A DNA stretch of 64,000 nt from Bdellovibrionales bacterium CG10_big_fil_rev_8_21_14_0_10_45_34 (GTDB lineage: Bacteria; Bdellovibrionota; Bdellovibrionia; Bdellovibrionales; 1-14-0-10-45-34): assembly GCA_002778785.1 (NCBI GenBank), contig PEZS01000007.1, positions 10,119-74,118 on the forward strand, read 5' to 3'. The translations under genes were made by a program, and so were the position numbers. Under the pieces are notes generated by a model, which was given only the letters and a program-made list of their open reading frames with translations, was not told the origin of the DNA and did not search any database. Numbering within the stretch: position 1 is the stretch's first letter; each line of letters opens with the position of its first letter. Shown here piece by piece: positions 36,410-45,588 of the stretch.

Positions 36410-38331
36410 TACTTTTTGCCTCGCTTAGCCCCTTGAGAGCTTTTTTTACTCGGTGTCTTTGTTGTCGGCGTCTTTGTTGCAGGCGACTTACCCTTTGATT
36501 GTTTTTTGCCCAAAGCCTGTTTGGCTACCTTTTCAACATCAATGACATCGCGAGCTACTTTGCTGTTAACAATCCCATCATCGCTGATCACGTCAGACTC
36601 GGAGTATTCCTCGCCACCGCTGTCATCGCCAAATGTCGCGTTGAATTTAGCGCGAATAGCTTGTTGTGCCACTCTCAGTGATTCTAACTTTTCATCGGCT
36701 TGAGAGAGATCCTTTTCAGCGGCCGCAGCATCGCGCCCTAAAATCTTCATAAGACCCTCTTCAGCGCGCTTTTCTCTAGCCGGTGAAGCTCCTAAAATTC
36801 GCACTAGCCCTTCAACAAGCATCGGGCCAAATTTTTCTATGTGTTGAAGCTTTTTCTCAAGATCTGCTTCTTTGACCTCTTTTCGAATGTGCCGACTAAG
36901 TTTTTGACCTGCCTGCATACACGCTCGGCGAATCTCTTCAACAAGCTCTTCGCTCGCATCAACCGTTTCTTTTGAGGCATTCTTAAACTTAATAAACGGA
37001 GAAACCACACTAATGGCAAAAACATAGGGCCCAAGCGGCACAGAGTTTCTTGGCTGATTGAGTCCGTATGAGCGCCAGTTTACCGTTTCAATTGCCTTAG
37101 TGATGGCGCAACCCGCTTTGTCAAACTGCAAAGGAACGCGGTTCGCAAAGCGAAGCACTTGAAGCGGCTGGTCTTCTGAACCACGATTCTTAAACCTAGC
37201 AAGCGCCACTTCTACAGAGACGGGCTTAGAATCACAAATGCGAGGTTTTCTGGTAACAACGCTAAAGAAATCTACATCGCCTAAACGCAAAATACTTTGA
37301 GCCAGAGCGTCTTCTCCTACTGACAGAACCGATTTTGTACTCGGCGGTACAAGCTCGGTGTCTTGTAGGGTCTGGTAAATCGATTTGAATTGCGCTTCGG
37401 AGAGCGCATTAACGGACTTTTCAAAGAGGGCCTTAGGTATCCCTTTCTTATTGAGCTCTGTAATTGTTGCGTCAGTTAATCGAGTAAAGCCTGTTTTCAA
37501 GAACTTCCTGAGCGGCACTTTGCCAAACAAATGAGCATGAGTCATAAATTCGCCAAGTTTTAGCGTATGCGGGTGCGGTGCTACCGCCGTGGGTATCAAG
37601 GGCACTTTTTCGCTGACTCTTTCAACGCGAACCTCGTCGGCATCTAGAAGCTTATAAACTAAGGTCAAATGAGGGTTCACAAGGGTCGTGCCCTCAAGAT
37701 AGGTCATCAGCCCACCATCGCCGTTCAGCTGCACACGGCCATCGAGCATAAACTCTACAAGGACGCCGTGAGGCCTATCCCAATCGATCGTCTTTTTTTC
37801 TCGAAAGACTCCCTTATTTTTTTTGATATCAACATCTATAAGGGCTTCAATGGCCTTTTTCATGCGTTTGGTTTTGCTAATGACTCGGGCACCCTTGGCG
37901 TTGGTGAGTTGGGCCCAGGTGGTTGCTGCCGAAATCCCGATCCCCTGCTGGCCGCGTGTACATTGCCCTCGCCCAAACTTTGAGGAGGCCAAATACTCGC
38001 CATATACCATTAAAAGGTCGTCTTGCTCGATTCCAGGGCCGTTGTCCTCAATGAGAAGCCTTATCAAGTCTGTGTTTTTCTGCGCGCCTGGGCCGACTTT
38101 TGAGATCTCAATGCGCAGCTCGGGGAGTATTTCTGCCACTTCGCACGCGTCCAAAGAGTTGTCTACAGCCTCTTTCAAGGTTGTAAGCACAGCTTTCGTG
38201 GGAGACGAAAAACCGACTTGCTGAAGGTTTTTTGCGAAATATTCTGCTGTTGAACTGGTTGTAATTTGCTGTGTTGCCAAAGAAAGTCTCCGTATTGACT
38301 CATTATGAACAGAAACTCCCTCAGTGAGCAA
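36409..38331 (-). CDS. top6B: Type IIB DNA topoisomerase VI subunit B (GHKL ATPase)
   Basis: 640 residues from TTG 38331; an alternative TTG at 38280 would have a better-spaced CGGAGA. The GHKL ATPase domain shows LKEAVDNSLDACEVAEI, LLIEDNGPGIEQDDL and FGRGQCTRGQQGIGISAATTW; the H2TH-like and transducer domains follow, the latter with VPLQFDKAGCAITKAIE. The last 100 residues include an acidic segment and a very basic K/P/T/S-rich tail (KKQSKGKSPATKTP) reminiscent of histone-H1-type tails, an add-on to the core enzyme. ATP binding dimerises B and drives strand passage by A. The two genes stand alone as a bicistron. Confidence 0.93.
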   Translation of the reverse strand: MLTEGVSVHNESIRRLSLATQQITTSSTAEYFAKNLQQVGFSSPTKAVLTTLKEAVDNSLDACEVAEILPELRIEISKVGPGAQKNTDLIRLLIEDNGPGIEQDDLLMVYGEYLASSKFGRGQCTRGQQGIGISAATTWAQLTNAKGARVISKTKRMKKAIEALIDVDIKKNKGVFREKKTIDWDRPHGVLVEFMLDGRVQLNGDGGLMTYLEGTTLVNPHLTLVYKLLDADEVRVERVSEKVPLIPTAVAPHPHTLKLGEFMTHAHLFGKVPLRKFLKTGFTRLTDATITELNKKGIPKALFEKSVNALSEAQFKSIYQTLQDTELVPPSTKSVLSVGEDALAQSILRLGDVDFFSVVTRKPRICDSKPVSVEVALARFKNRGSEDQPLQVLRFANRVPLQFDKAGCAITKAIETVNWRSYGLNQPRNSVPLGPYVFAISVVSPFIKFKNASKETVDASEELVEEIRRACMQAGQKLSRHIRKEVKEADLEKKLQHIEKFGPMLVEGLVRILGASPAREKRAEEGLMKILGRDAAAAEKDLSQADEKLESLRVAQQAIRAKFNATFGDDSGGEEYSESDVISDDGIVNSKVARDVIDVEKVAKQALGKKQSKGKSPATKTPTTKTPSKKSSQGAKRGKK

Positions 38332-38765
38332 CCCTCCTTATCGATTTGCTTGAGTAGGAGCGCGGCGCAAACTTTCTTATTTTCTGAATTCTAGAGACAG
38401 CGATCCGATGCCTTTTAGCGAGAAGTCACAACCACGGAGCAGTTAAACTTTGCGAGACAATACAAGAGACCGGCTCTGAACGATTCAGAACAGTCAGTTT
38501 AACCAAGGCATGGCAAATTCGGCCCATTGTGGTAGCCAAGATGTTTTACTGCTCTTTTTGTGAAAAGAAAATCTATAAAAAGCTGCTACGAAACCTTCTC
38601 AATTCTTGCTGCAGTAGAATTGACTCCCTCTGCTTGACTCTGCTGTTAAGACTAAATCAACACTGTTGCAAATCCGTTTTTTTTGGCTTTTAATGAGGCC
38701 ATAAAAAATAGGATTTTAGTTTCGAAGAATTCATTTTCGAAACTTCCAATAGGAGAAGATTACTT
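38332..38765. other. Non-coding divergent region between top6B and the FKBP gene
   Basis: 434 bases without a plausible gene. The right part holds an inverted repeat AGTTTCGAA (38718-38726) and TTCGAAACT (38736-38744) with a nine-base loop, just upstream of the FKBP ribosome site AGGAGAAG. The rest is ordinary mixed sequence. Promoters for both genes should lie here; I see two TTGACT elements (38620 and 38634) but no matching -10. Confidence 0.5.
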
Positions 38766-39221
38766 ATGAAAAGCAAGATCTTGGGCTCATTACTAGCGCT
38801 AACTTTAACTTCGCTAGTGGGCTGCACAGACAAAGAAGAAAAAGCGGAAACTAAAGACGAAGCAGCAGCTCCAGTAACCAAAACTGAGGACGCACCGACT
38901 ACTTTACAAAGTAAAGACGTCAAAGTTGGCGAGGGCGACGAAGCTAAATCTGGAGACAAAGTAAAAGTTCACTACGTTGGAACCTTGATGGATGGAACAA
39001 AATTTGATTCCTCACGGGACCGTAACGAGCCTTTTGAATTTGATATTGGCAAAGGCATGGTCATTAAAGGTTGGGACGAAGGCGTTGCCGGAATGAAAAA
39101 AGGTGGAGTGAGAGAGTTAGTTATCCCGCCATCTTTGGGCTATGGTGATCAGGCTGTTGGGCCCATCCCTGCCAATTCAACTCTTAAGTTTGAAGTCGAA
39201 CTTGTAGAGATCGTAAAATAG
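38766..39221 (+). CDS. FKBP-type peptidyl-prolyl isomerase lipoprotein
   Basis: 151 residues. A signal peptide ends in the lipobox LVGC with Cys20 (SLLALTLTSLVGC), then a short acidic linker (DKEEKAETKDEAAAP) and an FKBP domain from about residue 50: SGDKVKVHYVGTLMDGTKFD, SSRDRNEPFEFDIGKGMVIKG, WDEGVAGMKKGGVRELVIPP, LGYGDQAVGPIPANSTLKFE. It catalyses proline isomerisation on the periplasmic side, helping protein folding. An AGGAGAAG ribosome site precedes the ATG and a terminator follows the stop. Confidence 0.95.
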   Translation: MKSKILGSLLALTLTSLVGCTDKEEKAETKDEAAAPVTKTEDAPTTLQSKDVKVGEGDEAKSGDKVKVHYVGTLMDGTKFDSSRDRNEPFEFDIGKGMVIKGWDEGVAGMKKGGVRELVIPPSLGYGDQAVGPIPANSTLKFEVELVEIVK

Positions 39222-39229
39222 TTTTCCTT

Positions 39230-39254
39230 AAAAGGCTCTTTAGGTGCCTTTTTT
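39230..39254. terminator. Rho-independent terminator after the FKBP gene
   Basis: AAAAGGC (39230-39236), nine-base loop, GCCTTTT (39246-39252), then two more T. The right half lies over the last codons of the convergent HNH gene, so the hairpin could act on both transcripts. Confidence 0.75.
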
Positions 39255-39524
39255 CTGAGCGTCGTTTTGTAGCCCCGCTAAGACGATTTCTGCGGGGGTG
39301 AGATAGGTTTTTTTATTATTACAGTCTTTACAACAGGGCACGATGTTGCCCTTTGTTGATCTTCCGCCTCTAGAGAGCGGTATTTTGTGGTCCATGGTCA
39401 GCTCATTCGGAGCAAATGTCTTTTCACAATAAAAACAAACCCCTTTTGCCAGCTGTTGCTTCCACCACTGACTCTGCCTGAGCTCCCTCGCCTTCTGCTT
39501 TTCTTTTTGGGTTTTTACAGCCAT
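39240..39524 (-). CDS. Small HNH endonuclease family protein
   Basis: 94 residues. HNH signature: zinc cysteines in CFYCEKTFAPN, then LTMDHKIPLSRGGRSTKGNIV with the catalytic histidine, and CCKDCNNKKTYLTPAE with the second cysteine pair and Asn. The N-terminus is basic (KTQKEKQKARELRQSQWWKQ). HNH proteins nick or cut DNA or RNA; stand-alone versions act in defence, recombination or as phage packaging nucleases, and the role here cannot be told. Its 3' end overlaps the FKBP terminator. ATG at 39524 with no strong ribosome site. Confidence 0.88.
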   Translation of the reverse strand: MAVKTQKEKQKARELRQSQWWKQQLAKGVCFYCEKTFAPNELTMDHKIPLSRGGRSTKGNIVPCCKDCNNKKTYLTPAEIVLAGLQNDAQKKGT

Positions 39525-39611
39525 CGCCCTACCGGCATTCTAACACATCCCTAACGCTGAATGGTTAAGCCGACTTACTTAACCGCCAATATTTAGTTTT
39601 TACCAATAAAA

Positions 39612-39636
39612 AAAGCTCTCCAATTAGGAGAGCTTT
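39612..39636 (-). terminator. Rho-independent terminator of the 39669 gene
   Basis: On the minus strand AAAGCTCTCC and GGAGAGCTTT form a perfect ten-base stem with a five-base loop, followed by a run of T (read from 39611 leftwards). Strong and well placed, 33 bases after the stop. Confidence 0.85.
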
Positions 39637-39668
39637 CTATTAATCCGTAAACAGAATAAAGTTGAATA

Positions 39669-40400
39669 CTAAGCTGCGTTCGCGAGTTCGGCTTTCGCGC
39701 TGTTAAGGCACTCGATAAGCTTTGCCCACCCAGCGTCAGCCTGTTGAGAATTTTCGCCAAGATGGGTCTGTCTAAATGAAATCACGCCTGCTTGCAATGC
39801 ATCTTGTGGGTTTAATTTTGGCATATTTCTAATCGCCTCAAGTCCAGCCTTCCACATTCTCGCAATCGCATATCCGTTGGATAATTGAATCGTCTTTCCG
39901 TTAACTTTGAAAGTAACCTTCTTAGTATCCAGCGCCTGCAATACTATAAAGTCCAAATGGTTAGCTATCGATGGATTTCCCTTAGCGATTAGGGCCGCCA
40001 AATATACTTCAAGTAACGATTTGAACTGTTGCTTCTGGCTTGCTGTTTTCAATTTCGCGAGATCTCTATCAGCTGTCGGAGCATCAAAGATCGCGTTAAT
40101 ATAATCAGCAACATCCTTTTCGCTCGTCCGAACGGATGCACCAAGATGTGCTCTCGCCGCCGAAACGAGATTGCCTACTGCACTGCTAGCACCCTTGCCT
40201 CCTGCACTTTGGCTTACTTCCATAATCCTAGCCAGCCTTGAGCTCACACCCTGGGCCAACATTGTTTCTACCGCAGAAGCTCCTTTTGCCGTTTCGACCG
40301 TTGTCTTGCCGCTTTTTGGAGCAACTGCCGAGTTACCGTAAGCATTTGCTAGCGATAAGGCAAAGCCCGCGCTGACTAGTCCTAGAAACACCTTTTTCAT
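39669..40400 (-). CDS. Hypothetical secreted protein, 243 residues
   Basis: ATG at 40400 with a strong AGGAGGT site upstream. Signal peptide MKKVFLGLVSAGFALSLANA. The mature part is helical and alanine-rich: LAQGVSSRLARIMEVSQSAG, a central AALIAKGNPSIANHLDFIVLQ region, and FRQTHLGENSQQADAGWAKL near the end. No family motif is recognised. It is monocistronic, with its own terminator at 39612, and a good ribosome site suggests high expression. Probably periplasmic or secreted; function unknown. Confidence 0.72.
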   Translation of the reverse strand: MKKVFLGLVSAGFALSLANAYGNSAVAPKSGKTTVETAKGASAVETMLAQGVSSRLARIMEVSQSAGGKGASSAVGNLVSAARAHLGASVRTSEKDVADYINAIFDAPTADRDLAKLKTASQKQQFKSLLEVYLAALIAKGNPSIANHLDFIVLQALDTKKVTFKVNGKTIQLSNGYAIARMWKAGLEAIRNMPKLNPQDALQAGVISFRQTHLGENSQQADAGWAKLIECLNSAKAELANAA

Positions 40401-40737
40401 CTCCGTACCTCCTAATTTTATGAATCGACGAATACCGTTCGCTCATTCTTGTATCTGATTCCGCATTTATCTCGCAATTCGAAATTCATTACAAACAATG
40501 CAAAGGCGATGCCGACGGGTTTGAAAACTTTTTACGATCGAGAAAGGTTTTTTTGTCTAAAACCTGAGCACTGAGCGCAGGTATAACTTTAGGAACGGTC
40601 CGTCAAAGAATGGTCTTAGGGCTGCGAATTCTCACCACCCGGGAATGGGGGAAAAGCCCGAATTCCATATCTAACTGCATGAAACCCAGCGAGGAAGCTG
40701 CTAAACAGTAGCCATTTCTCCCCCCGCCCAGTAGGCT
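40401..40737. other. Non-coding gap
   Basis: 337 bases between two minus-strand genes. No gene, RNA gene or clear terminator is seen; the promoter of the 39669 gene should lie near its left end. Confidence 0.4.
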
Positions 40738-41664
40738 TTAGCGCTTGACTGTTGGCTCTTGGCGCCCTTCCAAACAGCTGCGCACTTTCTTAAAGAACTG
40801 GGTTGTAGATCTGCGTGATGACAATTTTTGCTTACAGTACAGCCCTCTTTGGGCACTTCCATCGTTTGACAATCTTGAATTCGTATCAAGAACACACTCT
40901 CGGATAGCAGCAAGATACAACGATTGGCCACAAGTCAATAAGCTAAATTCACTGCGCTCGAAAATCTCATGTGCTTCATCTCGAAAGCCTTCAATTGAGC
41001 TTAGCCCCATCACCCAATTTTGGAACTTTCCAGAGGTATTCTTTTCAAGAGCATGCGATATTTCGCCGCCGAAGACAGTCTGGTCTATCAAAAAACCTAC
41101 CCCTGCAGCCACGATTGTCGCGACACCTGCTTTCGTTAGTGTCAACGGAAGAAGTCCGGTAATAGAGCCAACTATGTTTACTCCGATCGTGCGGGTGTAA
41201 TTCTTACTCAGCGCCATCCAACTTTGCAGTTTAGCAAAGACTTCTTCTCTGCAAGCAAAACTCTTCAAAGTAGCGCCATACTCCTTTTGAATAATGGAAA
41301 ACTCTTGGTATCGAACGCCAACATCGATAAGTTGCTTGATCAACTTCGACGGGGGTTTGTCTGTGAATGATCTAGCGATGCTTAACGGATTTGTTGCTAG
41401 CTGAACAATCCCTGCCAGCTCAGATGCCGGCCTAGTCAAGGCGTCCGAATAGGAATCAATTAATTCAAGCAGACTCGGCAACGAGTACTGAACGAGCAAG
41501 TGCTGCCAAAGTCTATCGCTTTTATTTTGTTGAATTAGTAAACAACTTTTTTCAATACGATGTAAGCCCGGCTCAACACCAGTAGTTGCCACTTGTGTCG
41601 ATCCGCTTGTAATCCCCGTCCAAAAGGCCAAATAAAAAAAAGCAAGGGGAGCTAACAGTTTCAA
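40738..41664 (-). CDS. Hypothetical exported/membrane protein, partner of the 41675 gene
   Basis: 308 residues from TTG 41664, which has GGAGG five bases upstream. Signal peptide MKLLAPLAFFYLAFWTG. A glycine-rich hydrophobic segment (GVNIVGSITGLLPLTLTKAG then VATIVAAGVGFLIDQ) around residues 155-190 may form a membrane hairpin. Seven or so cysteines (SCLLIQQ, FACREEV, LTCGQSL, RECVLD, LYCKQKL, RSCLEG) suggest disulphides. No family recognised. It starts ten bases after the stop of the large 41675 gene and should be in the same operon and perhaps the same membrane complex. Confidence 0.7.
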   Translation of the reverse strand: MKLLAPLAFFYLAFWTGITSGSTQVATTGVEPGLHRIEKSCLLIQQNKSDRLWQHLLVQYSLPSLLELIDSYSDALTRPASELAGIVQLATNPLSIARSFTDKPPSKLIKQLIDVGVRYQEFSIIQKEYGATLKSFACREEVFAKLQSWMALSKNYTRTIGVNIVGSITGLLPLTLTKAGVATIVAAGVGFLIDQTVFGGEISHALEKNTSGKFQNWVMGLSSIEGFRDEAHEIFERSEFSLLTCGQSLYLAAIRECVLDTNSRLSNDGSAQRGLYCKQKLSSRRSTTQFFKKVRSCLEGRQEPTVKR

Positions 41665-41674
41665 GTCGGCCTCC

Positions 41675-44600
41675 TCACTGTGTTGGTGGCTTCAGTTGAT
41701 TAGCCGCATCTGCTGCTGCTTTTCGTGCTTTCTCAATTCGATCTGCGACCTCTTGTGGCGTTTCCGGACGGCTCTGACTAGTGCTCGAAGTAGCCTCGCC
41801 CGGTACTACTCTCTCATTCGCTGCAGGATTAGGCGATGATCCGGTGGCGCCATTTACTTTAGCCGGCTCATCAGCTCTCGACTTCTTTTCATCAACTGTG
41901 TTTTTAGCATCGTCTTTTGGCTGCGCTGCTGTTTCATTTGGCAAACTGAGCCTAATGTAAATACCCGAATCCGTCGCTTTTGCCACTTCAACTTCCATCA
42001 TGCTTCCGATGTCGCCAAGCGCATTAAATGGTCCGTTAAAACTTTGACGAAATATGCCGTCGCTCACATTCGGTTGGTTGTACAAAAGTTGAAAATCCTT
42101 TTCATCCAGGTTGAGCCATCGAGTTCTCAAGTCTGCTGCGAGAAAACTCTGGTCAAGGTACTGATCTACCATCATACGGATATCCCTTAGAACCAGCATG
42201 GTAAAAAAGTCCCAGCGAATACCTTCGTTCCTGAAGGCTAGCGACTTCGGGTTACGCAATTTGCTTGGGATCTTTTTGCCTAGAGTCTTTTCGCTCGCGG
42301 TAACTTTATCGCTGTCTTCGTCAGCCTGAGGGTTTTCTTCAGAAATTCCAAGAATGCTAACCAATTGAATTGGTCCCGCAAGCGAGTAGAAATACAATTG
42401 CCTTTGCAAGCTGTCCTCTGTAAAGCTTTCCCAGCCTCGAGTCGCTTTTGTTTTGTCTACAGTCTGCGCAACCGCCGCTTTCGCCCACAAACTCTGACCA
42501 AGAAAAGTACTGTCATCAGCAAGTACGTCAACTTTGGCTGATTCCAAAAGCTGTAAATTGACTTGGAAATCTTCTAAGGTTTTTTGGGCATCCGCTCCTA
42601 ACGGTAGCTTGGGTTTGACCTGCTCATAGACGCCTCCGTATTCAAACTTTGCTTTCCAACCATTAATGTCTGCGTATTGTGCATTCTGAATTTTTTTCAG
42701 CGCTATTTTTCCAAAAAACTGAAACAATGCTTCGTCAGGTTTTTCTGAAGCTTCAATGTAATTGTTGAAAAGAAAGCTTAAAGTAGATTTCGGCTTCATT
42801 TTTTTATAGAGTCTGCGGTAGACTCCAACTAGACGCTCAATCTCTGCGATAACAAAGCCTCTTTGCCCAGTAGAACCTAATTGAGTTTCCTGCGCTGCGC
42901 GACTGCAGTTCTGACGATTCTCCTTGTCGCTACAACTACTACGCAGCCAACCAGTGATGCCAGCTAGCATCTTCTGAACCGTATACGGCGAAGACGAATG
43001 CAGCCCACCCTCAAGAGCTTCAACTACATCCGGCAGTCTACTCCTTATCGCCCTTTCTCTCCATTCAAAATATTGTGCATACCTTTGCTCGATATGCTTT
43101 TTGGCGATATCCAAAACAGCTACTTTATTGCGAACAGGGATTGGATCCAGCGGCGAGTTACGCATGGCTCGAGGTGCAAGTCCTAAAATTTTTCTGTCGA
43201 ACTCGGCTAGATAATGACGGTACTCTTCGTTGAACCCTACCAAATCCGTTTGCCGATCAACATGCCAAGCTGGCAAAGTCGGTCGGCCGTTACGCTGGAA
43301 ATCTTCTGATTGAAACCGTTCAAAATCACTCTTCGTTCCTTTTTCGCTGTCAAATTCTGACGCTATCCAGTTGAAGTAAGAGGCTTCCTTGTAGATTTCG
43401 AATTCTTGTGCGGCAGCTTCACCAAGAATTTCATCGGCTTTCGCCTTAAATTCCTTGGTAAATACGCCCTCCCGATAATATTGACGAATATCATCAATAT
43501 TAGACAGTGCCAGAGTCATTCCCGCTGAATTCAAAATTAAGTCTTCGAATGTGAAAATGTCTTCTTTTTTTTCCGACGTACCGACTTCTGATAGGCCTTC
43601 GCGTGTTTCCGATGTTCGGGCATAGGCCTTCGGTTGCATTAGTTTGAGCTGGTTTTTTTTATAACTGTAGGATGTGAAAGGATTTGCTATTACTGTCTCA
43701 TCTGACCTGACAAACTGGTTCGTCAGGAACCCTTCTGCGTATAATTCAAATTCGTCATAGCGATCCATCAAGTTTAAGTAACTTTTTCCATTCAGCCAAA
43801 CGCTTTGCTCCCACTCAATAGTCTGACCGGCAAGCCAAAACATACCCATCACAAAAGCAGTTTTGCCCAGCCAACTTCCACCCAAACTCTTAACGAATCG
43901 AAAAAGACTGCCGCTTGTATTTGTGCTCCATCCCCGAGCCGCAACTACCGTACTGCTTATTTTCTGTGGCGCCACGTCGACTGTTCGCCCTACCCCCTGC
44001 CTAAATTTCTTTGTAAAATTCCAACCGTCTTCTTTCGCCAGCCAATCCTTGCTTTTGCGAAAAATATCATTTCGTTTTTCAACAAACCTCTTTATCGCTT
44101 CGTGCCTCTCTGTCTTGGTTGTTCTTACGGCAGTCGTTACGTTGGTCTTGTTGCGCCGATCACTAATTTCAACACCTGCGGATTGCGCTGCTTTTGACAT
44201 TCTTTCGACAGCCCAGATGCCGGCATTAAAATGGAGCAGCAAATTTCCTGCTCGCAAAGCTTCCTGCAAGAGCGCGTCTGATAAGGTCGAGCCATCTCCA
44301 TAAGTTTGGTAAAACGCAATAGCAAACTTGTTGTCCATAATCTCGGAGTACTGCTCAAGGATTTGCGCAAGTTCAATCCGGTATGCATGAAGCTGCTCAC
44401 GCAATGCTAGTGTGTCGCCGTTTCTTCTGATCTGATCCTGAATACCAGCAATCTCTATTTCGGCAAGTTGTCTTTTTTCGATTAGCTTATCAAGATCTGT
44501 GAAAACCGGAGCATGCATGTAATTAAAAATGGGACTGACTAGCGCCATCGCTATAGAAAGCCTTGCAAAAGAGGAGAGTGGCCCACCACTGGCAAGCTGC

Positions 44601-45067
44601 TGAAAAGTTTTTGCTAACGTAAAATCTACTGCGCGAAAAGTCGGTGCGGCTAGTGCGGCCCAGCCCACGCCTCGCGCTGCTATCCACCATCGGCACATGT
44701 CTCTCTTGGCTTCCCAGTTAGAGAAGCAATTCGGTAGTACGTAGGCTAGAAGATAAAAGCTGGCAAATACACCAACGAGAGCTGCGTTAACCTTTAACCC
44801 GTTCTTTAGAGTGGATTTCTTTGCATAAAGGAACTCTTTTGTACGTTTAACCGGGCCAGGTCCCTGCCTGACTTGAGGCCGGCCTTTGATTTCGACGTCA
44901 GGGTGATTCTTGAGCATCTCATCCAGCAAAAAAGCTCCCGATCCCGCGCCTCCATCCTGCGCACGCGCTGGACCGCTGAACGGTAGTGAAACCACCAATG
45001 CTATTGTGAAGAAGGCTCTTGCAGCCGAAGCCAAAAATTGCTTTATAACTGTAAAAAACCTAGACAT
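41675..45067 (-). CDS. Very large hypothetical membrane protein, about 1130 residues
   Basis: Start set at ATG 45067 because GGAGG lies eight bases upstream; the frame extends to 45109. A signal peptide or first helix (FFTIALVVSLPFSGPARA) is followed by more hydrophobic segments: VNAALVGVFASFYLLAYVLP, GVGWAALAAPTF, FARLSIAMALVSPIFNYMHA and TAFVMGMFWLAGQTIEW. After these comes a long mostly helical soluble part and a disordered P/S/T/E-rich C-terminal tail. No enzymatic motif is visible. It heads a two-gene operon with the 40738 gene and is divergent from bolA. Its size and pairing suggest a dedicated envelope machine; function unknown. Confidence 0.78.
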   Translation of the reverse strand: MSRFFTVIKQFLASAARAFFTIALVVSLPFSGPARAQDGGAGSGAFLLDEMLKNHPDVEIKGRPQVRQGPGPVKRTKEFLYAKKSTLKNGLKVNAALVGVFASFYLLAYVLPNCFSNWEAKRDMCRWWIAARGVGWAALAAPTFRAVDFTLAKTFQQLASGGPLSSFARLSIAMALVSPIFNYMHAPVFTDLDKLIEKRQLAEIEIAGIQDQIRRNGDTLALREQLHAYRIELAQILEQYSEIMDNKFAIAFYQTYGDGSTLSDALLQEALRAGNLLLHFNAGIWAVERMSKAAQSAGVEISDRRNKTNVTTAVRTTKTERHEAIKRFVEKRNDIFRKSKDWLAKEDGWNFTKKFRQGVGRTVDVAPQKISSTVVAARGWSTNTSGSLFRFVKSLGGSWLGKTAFVMGMFWLAGQTIEWEQSVWLNGKSYLNLMDRYDEFELYAEGFLTNQFVRSDETVIANPFTSYSYKKNQLKLMQPKAYARTSETREGLSEVGTSEKKEDIFTFEDLILNSAGMTLALSNIDDIRQYYREGVFTKEFKAKADEILGEAAAQEFEIYKEASYFNWIASEFDSEKGTKSDFERFQSEDFQRNGRPTLPAWHVDRQTDLVGFNEEYRHYLAEFDRKILGLAPRAMRNSPLDPIPVRNKVAVLDIAKKHIEQRYAQYFEWRERAIRSRLPDVVEALEGGLHSSSPYTVQKMLAGITGWLRSSCSDKENRQNCSRAAQETQLGSTGQRGFVIAEIERLVGVYRRLYKKMKPKSTLSFLFNNYIEASEKPDEALFQFFGKIALKKIQNAQYADINGWKAKFEYGGVYEQVKPKLPLGADAQKTLEDFQVNLQLLESAKVDVLADDSTFLGQSLWAKAAVAQTVDKTKATRGWESFTEDSLQRQLYFYSLAGPIQLVSILGISEENPQADEDSDKVTASEKTLGKKIPSKLRNPKSLAFRNEGIRWDFFTMLVLRDIRMMVDQYLDQSFLAADLRTRWLNLDEKDFQLLYNQPNVSDGIFRQSFNGPFNALGDIGSMMEVEVAKATDSGIYIRLSLPNETAAQPKDDAKNTVDEKKSRADEPAKVNGATGSSPNPAANERVVPGEATSSTSQSRPETPQEVADRIEKARKAAADAANQLKPPTQ

Positions 45068-45153
45068 CTCTTTTGCCTCCACGGGAATGCAAAACTTATC
45101 TACCGTCACAGTGCACTATCCATACCACTATGCCTTTTCCCATATGAAGTTAG

Positions 45154-45170
45154 AGTCAAGCGTCTTGACT
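45154..45170. promoter_or_regulatory. Perfect inverted repeat between the 41675 operon and bolA
   Basis: AGTCAAG-CGT-CTTGACT (arms 45154-45160 and 45164-45170) in the 186-base divergent region. Followed on the plus strand by ATTTTTC. It may be an operator for either direction. Confidence 0.4.
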
Positions 45171-45253
45171 ATTTTTCAGTGTTCTAGCAAGAAGGCCTCT
45201 GCTCAACTGGTAAATCGAAACCCAAGAGCTTTATTTCGCCCAGTAGGAGTTGC

Positions 45254-45478
45254 ATGAACCCTTCATTTATCAAAGACAAAATCCAGAATGAACTCACTCC
45301 AACTCAGCTTAAGGTCACCGATCTAACTGGGGCGGGAGATCACTTTGAGGTGGTAATACAGGCGGACTGCCTAAAGGGTTTAAGCCGCATTCAGCAGCAT
45401 ATGAAGATCATGAAACTCTTTGATGATGAACTTCAATCCGGCGAGCTTCACCTGCTAACTATTAAAGTCATTCAGTAA
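45254..45478 (+). CDS. bolA: BolA-family protein
   Basis: 74 residues, the small BolA class. Family features: DLTGAGDHFEVVIQADCLKG in the middle and a C-terminal GELHLLTIKVIQ strand. A His that can bind an iron-sulphur cluster with a CGFS glutaredoxin is present in GDHFEV. TAGGAG lies upstream of the ATG. The CGFS glutaredoxin gene is close by at 46875 but the second AAA/DUF4143 gene now lies between them. BolA and CGFS glutaredoxin form a [2Fe-2S] complex for iron sensing or cluster delivery. Confidence 0.93.
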   Translation: MNPSFIKDKIQNELTPTQLKVTDLTGAGDHFEVVIQADCLKGLSRIQQHMKIMKLFDDELQSGELHLLTIKVIQ

Positions 45479-45588
45479 TTTCACTTTCGAAGCCTTATGG
45501 ACTATCCTGCATATGATATCGCCACAAGTTTGATGAACGCACAGACTCCCCAGTATCCCATAGCCAGCATTACTTAGTGCTAGTTTAG

